Source of the DNA: Ceratodon purpureus
Taxonomy: Eukaryota; Streptophyta; Bryopsida; Pseudoditrichales; Ditrichaceae
Assembly (NCBI GenBank): GCA_014871385.1
Contig: CM026426.1
Span: forward strand, 98,978,861-99,042,860
Length of the DNA stretch: 64,000 bases
Direction of reading: 5' to 3'
Shown: piece by piece, positions 61,242-64,000 of the stretch
How the letters are laid out: each line of letters opens with the position of its first letter
Position numbering within the stretch: the stretch's first letter is position 1
Notes under the pieces: generated by a model
Seen by the model: the letters and a program-made list of their open reading frames with translations, nothing else
Databases searched by the model: none
What the model was told of the DNA's origin: nothing
Made by a program: the position numbers and the translations under genes

Positions 61242-62120
61242 TCCTTGCGAAAAATATCGCTCTAGGGTTCCAAATTTCCCTCGACGACGGCGATGAAAAC
61301 TGCTGGGAGGTCGGCTACTCTGCCCGTCCATGCGGCAAGGAAGTGAAGGGATCTGTAGGTGCGCTCCCTGCAAACAGTGCACTGGAAATTCCCCTAGACC
61401 CGAATCACTGTTGGTACTCAAAACTCGGGGCGGATCGTCCGGAGGGGTCTGTAAATTAGTAGCACAGAGATATGGTGCAGAGAAAGGGGGCAGAGATAAT
61501 TGTGCAGGAGGGGGCAACCTCGGAGACTGTGAGCGGTCTAAGAAGTGACAGAAGGAGGGAGAAGAAGGTAGAGAACTCGAAGGGGGTGAGGATGGAGACG
61601 GAAAACTGACTCGTAAGACCGCACCAATTTCTACCTTGACTCGAGAAAGCTGCCCTAACGAGACAGGGAAAACTTGAGGCGACCCTTGGTTCTCAACAAC
61701 TGAAGAAGGTAGACAATCAACAAGGCAAGGGCGATCGAGGAAGGTGTGACGTGTCTGGAATACGAGTGGGATGGCGCCGTCAGTGCCGTAGAAGTGGGAC
61801 CACGCCGCTCGTGCCCTTGGGGCTGGTCGCTGTTGGGCGGCTCCTGGGTTGCTGGCGGAAGTCGCTCGAACTCCGGGGCCTGAGAGGGATAGAGGGGGAC
61901 TCAGCGCTGGTACAGTAGTGCAGCTCGAACGAAGGGTGTCGTCTTGAAGGTGAGCGGTAGCACGTTCAATGGCGTCGTGAGCCGCTGATGGTTGAAGACT
62001 GCTAGCAGAACCTCTAAGGGGGCAGTCGCACGAAGACGGCACCGACGAGGGAAGTTGCGCCTGTAGAGATGGGAAGACTGAAGTCCCCCGACGTAAAGGT
62101 GGCGATGGAAGGGGATCACC
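61237..62120 (-). other. Decayed region between Gypsy pol and the fourth ORF
   Basis: The minus strand is open from 62042 to the solo LTR and joins in frame across it (SQGVL|QPNPEQ) to the segment leading into ATG 57680. Composition is Ser/Pro-rich without a domain. If the fourth-LTR idea is right this is U3 and leader DNA of that LTR. The coding potential is doubtful. Confidence 0.35.
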
Positions 62121-62147
62121 CGTGGCGGCTGAGGTTGAGGAGCTTGC

Positions 62148-62928
62148 CTACACCACGTCTCGGCTAAGGGTGGGGCGCAACCAGTCCTGAGTGGCCGAGG
62201 GAGCAGAAAAAGAGAAATGTTGGGCTGACGGAGAGGGTTTTTGTATCAACCCTAATTCGACTTGTAGGAGGGTAGGGGCTGCCCAAGTACCCAGGGTCGG
62301 GCACTTAGCATCCCCTGGAAGGCTATGGTGGAGTGAGGAAGACCTAAGGGGAGTCGGTAGAGTGTCGGGATTTATGGCTTTGCCCTGCTGCACCAAGTAC
62401 TCAATAGCCTCGTTGATAAAATGAGTTCCTTGATCACTGATTAACGTCAGCGGACAGCCATAACGAGTCAGGATCTGTTCGTACAGAAACTTGGCAGTCA
62501 CTGCTGCGGTATTAGTGCGCAGGGCCTTTGCTTCCACCCATTTGGTGGCACAGTCGGTTGCCACCAAAATGTACCTGTTGCCGGTTAGCTGCTGCTGGCT
62601 TGATGGGGCCTACAAAGTCTAGACCCCACTTCATGAAGGGCTCCGCAGGTAGGCTAGTGACCAACTGAGCCAGTCCAGTGTTGGCTAAGCCGCCGACCCG
62701 CTGACACTTATCACATGCTCTGCAGTACTCAGACACATCCTTGTGCATTGTCGGCCACCAGTAACCCGCATCTAGGATCTTTCTGGATGTGATGTCTTGT
62801 GAAAAATGCCCCCCTGCACAGCCGTCATGCATTTCCTACATCACTGTCTCAGCCTGTACGGGGTCGAGAACTCTGCGTAACACCAGGTCTTGTCCCTTCT
62901 TGTACAGCACATCCTGAATCAAAGTATT
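62148..62928 (-). pseudogene. Gypsy integrase fragment, truncated before the catalytic Glu
   Basis: Minus strand: HHCC zinc site (HDGCAGGHF ... CRACDKCQ), then [10 protein letters not shown] (first Asp), a frame change near 62570, [14 protein letters not shown] and LISDQGTHF (second Asp). After EYLVQQ the expected segment with the third catalytic residue is missing and unrelated Ser/Pro-rich sequence follows. In-frame stops at 62929-62934 and after TVM near 62834 also disable it. Confidence 0.8.
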
Positions 62929-62931
62929 TGG

Positions 62932-63594
62932 TTATGCCCGTAGGATTAATCTCCGCTTCTCATCCTTAGTCATCATTGCAGTGGGTTCACCCGTACGTAG
63001 GTAGTCCATAACATCATGTAGCCATTCAGGCTTGACATAAAACAGTCCTACATCCGGAAGCTGGTCTGGAACTCCTGTCGCTGCCTCACCATTTGGAAGT
63101 CGACTAAGCAAGTCGGCTGCGCCATGCGTCTTACCGGGCTTGTACACCACTGTAAAATCGTATTCCTGGAAAAGCTGTAGCCAACGTGCAATCCGCCCCG
63201 ACACTTCGGGCTTGTTAACTAGATATACAAGGGCCATATGGTCCACATAAAACACCAGCTTGTTTCCCAAAAGGTAATGGCGATATTTATTTAAAGCATA
63301 CACCATAGCTAGAGCCTCTTTTTCTGTTGTGGTATAACTCTTCTCAGCTGAATTCAATAGTCTAGATGCATAAGAGATTGGCTGATCACACTTCCCATTC
63401 TGATTCTCAGCCAGCATGGCTCCAACTGCGATGTCTGATGCATCGGTGTGAACGTGGAACTCCAGGTCCCACCTGGGGGCAACCAAAATTGGAGCATTGG
63501 TATACATGTCCTTAATATCCACCCACGCAGCTTCACACTTCTCGACCCACTTGAACTCCTCACTCTTCTTCATCAACCTGGTGATGGGCTCCAT
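62932..63594 (-). pseudogene. Gypsy RNase H domain fragment
   Basis: Minus-strand open frame of 220 codons. FHVHTDASDIAVGAML (catalytic Asp), TTTEKEALAMVYALNKYRH (Glu), FYVDHMALVYL, where the usual HTDH reads YVDH with the Asp kept, and KPGKTHGAADLLSRLP. It continues the RT frame across a TAG at about 63640 (Gln context, GFA-stop-FNR). Confidence 0.85.
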
Positions 63595-63696
63595 GATGTG
63601 AGCATAGAATTTGATGTAGATCCGATTGAACTACGCAAAACCATTAAAGATCTGGACGTCGGTTGCATGTTGGGGTTGAGGCATCTCCTGGATGAC

Positions 63697-64000
63697 CTAA
63701 ATCTTCTTAGGGTCTGGCATCTTCCCTGCCTTGGAAACCACATGTCCTAGAATGATGCCAGAAGCTACCAGAAAAGCACACTTTTCTGGATTCAAGCTAA
63801 TGCCATACTCCCGGCACTTTTCAAAACACAGTCGCAGCTTGAGCAAATGGTCGGCTATGTCACTGTAGACTGTAAAATCGTTCAAGAACAGCTTCATGAA
63901 GATCCCCAAGTATTCCTTGAACGCCTTGTTCACAGCCCTCTGGTAAGTCGGTGGTGCGTTGGTCAAGCCAAAGGGCATGACTACCCATACGAAAGCACCC
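63697..64000 (-). pseudogene. Gypsy reverse transcriptase fragment, catalytic box FLND
   Basis: RT palm motifs MPFGLTNAPPTYQRAV and KLFLNDFTVYSD. The catalytic box is FLND instead of F/Y-x-DD (63877-63888, Asn codon 63880-63882), so the enzyme would be dead. The element runs off the right edge. A TAG at 63697-63699 closes the open frame. Confidence 0.85.

Overview
This is a nuclear, repeat-dominated window from a eukaryote, most likely a streptophyte (plant or charophyte-type alga). The evidence is spliced exons with GT-AG borders, a plant-type SUVR pre-SET exon at the left edge, plant-style Ty3/Gypsy elements, and almost no compact host genes. Two decayed gene families here (24.6-32.1 kb and 33.7-49.6 kb) resemble families I associate with Chara, but I cannot verify that without a search.

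Layout. 0-0.9 kb: fragment of a SET-domain histone methyltransferase gene, frame-broken. 1.56-2.64 kb: a TTAA-flanked piggyBac-like MITE. 2.9-5.0 kb: low-complexity DNA, mainly a purine-rich block. 5.5-9.9 kb (minus): a multi-exon DDE-type transposase-like gene with several nonsense mutations and GTAC-rich introns. 10.6-20.6 kb (minus): one very long decayed APE-type LINE with proline-rich ORFs, a 2A-like motif, an endonuclease and an RT whose YADD box reads YAND. 20.7-22.5 kb: a 116-bp satellite carrying a hairpin. 22.9-23.9 kb (minus): a plausible TATA-driven two-exon gene. 24.6-32.1 kb (plus): a MULE-like transposase gene split by a 4.2-kb giant LTR. 32.1-35.3 and 48.7-53 kb (plus): three small transposon-like genes, each preceded by a GCGCCCG-rich block ending in a TATA-like box. 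The second of these, a RING-like gene, is split by a young 13.4-kb Gypsy element (35337-48701) with a perfect 5-bp target duplication. 53.6-55.6 kb: a hAT-like foldback element with a captured protein-kinase fragment. 57.7-61.2 kb: a solo giant LTR with a perfect target duplication. 61.2-64 kb (minus): the decayed pol of another Gypsy.

The most interesting theme is a family of giant LTRs (about 3.5-4.2 kb) that each contain a long sense-strand ORF. In the intact Gypsy a 731-codon ORF lies inside both near-identical 3654-bp LTRs, about 150 bp downstream of a TATA box. Homologous proteins lie in the LTR at 26082-30238 (629 codons, intact) and in the solo LTR at 57711-61236 (decayed). A possible fourth, more distant one (53.3-57.7 kb) lies downstream of the right-edge pol. 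All share an N-terminal domain of about 180 residues; the better preserved ones also have a coiled-coil region, a disordered acidic/Pro-Ser-Thr region and a Lys/Arg-rich C-terminus. In the intact element gag and pol are in one frame, separated by a single UGA followed by CGG, a known type of leaky stop.

A second theme is decay by C-to-T/G-to-A change. Most nonsense codons in the dead elements are TAG or TAA where Gln or Trp would fit, as expected if methylated cytosines in silenced repeats were deaminated. The order of events is partly readable: the MULE-like, RING-like and Gypsy copies came first; the LTR insertions at 26.1 kb and 57.7 kb, the hAT element at 53.6 kb and the very recent Gypsy at 35.3 kb are nested into them.
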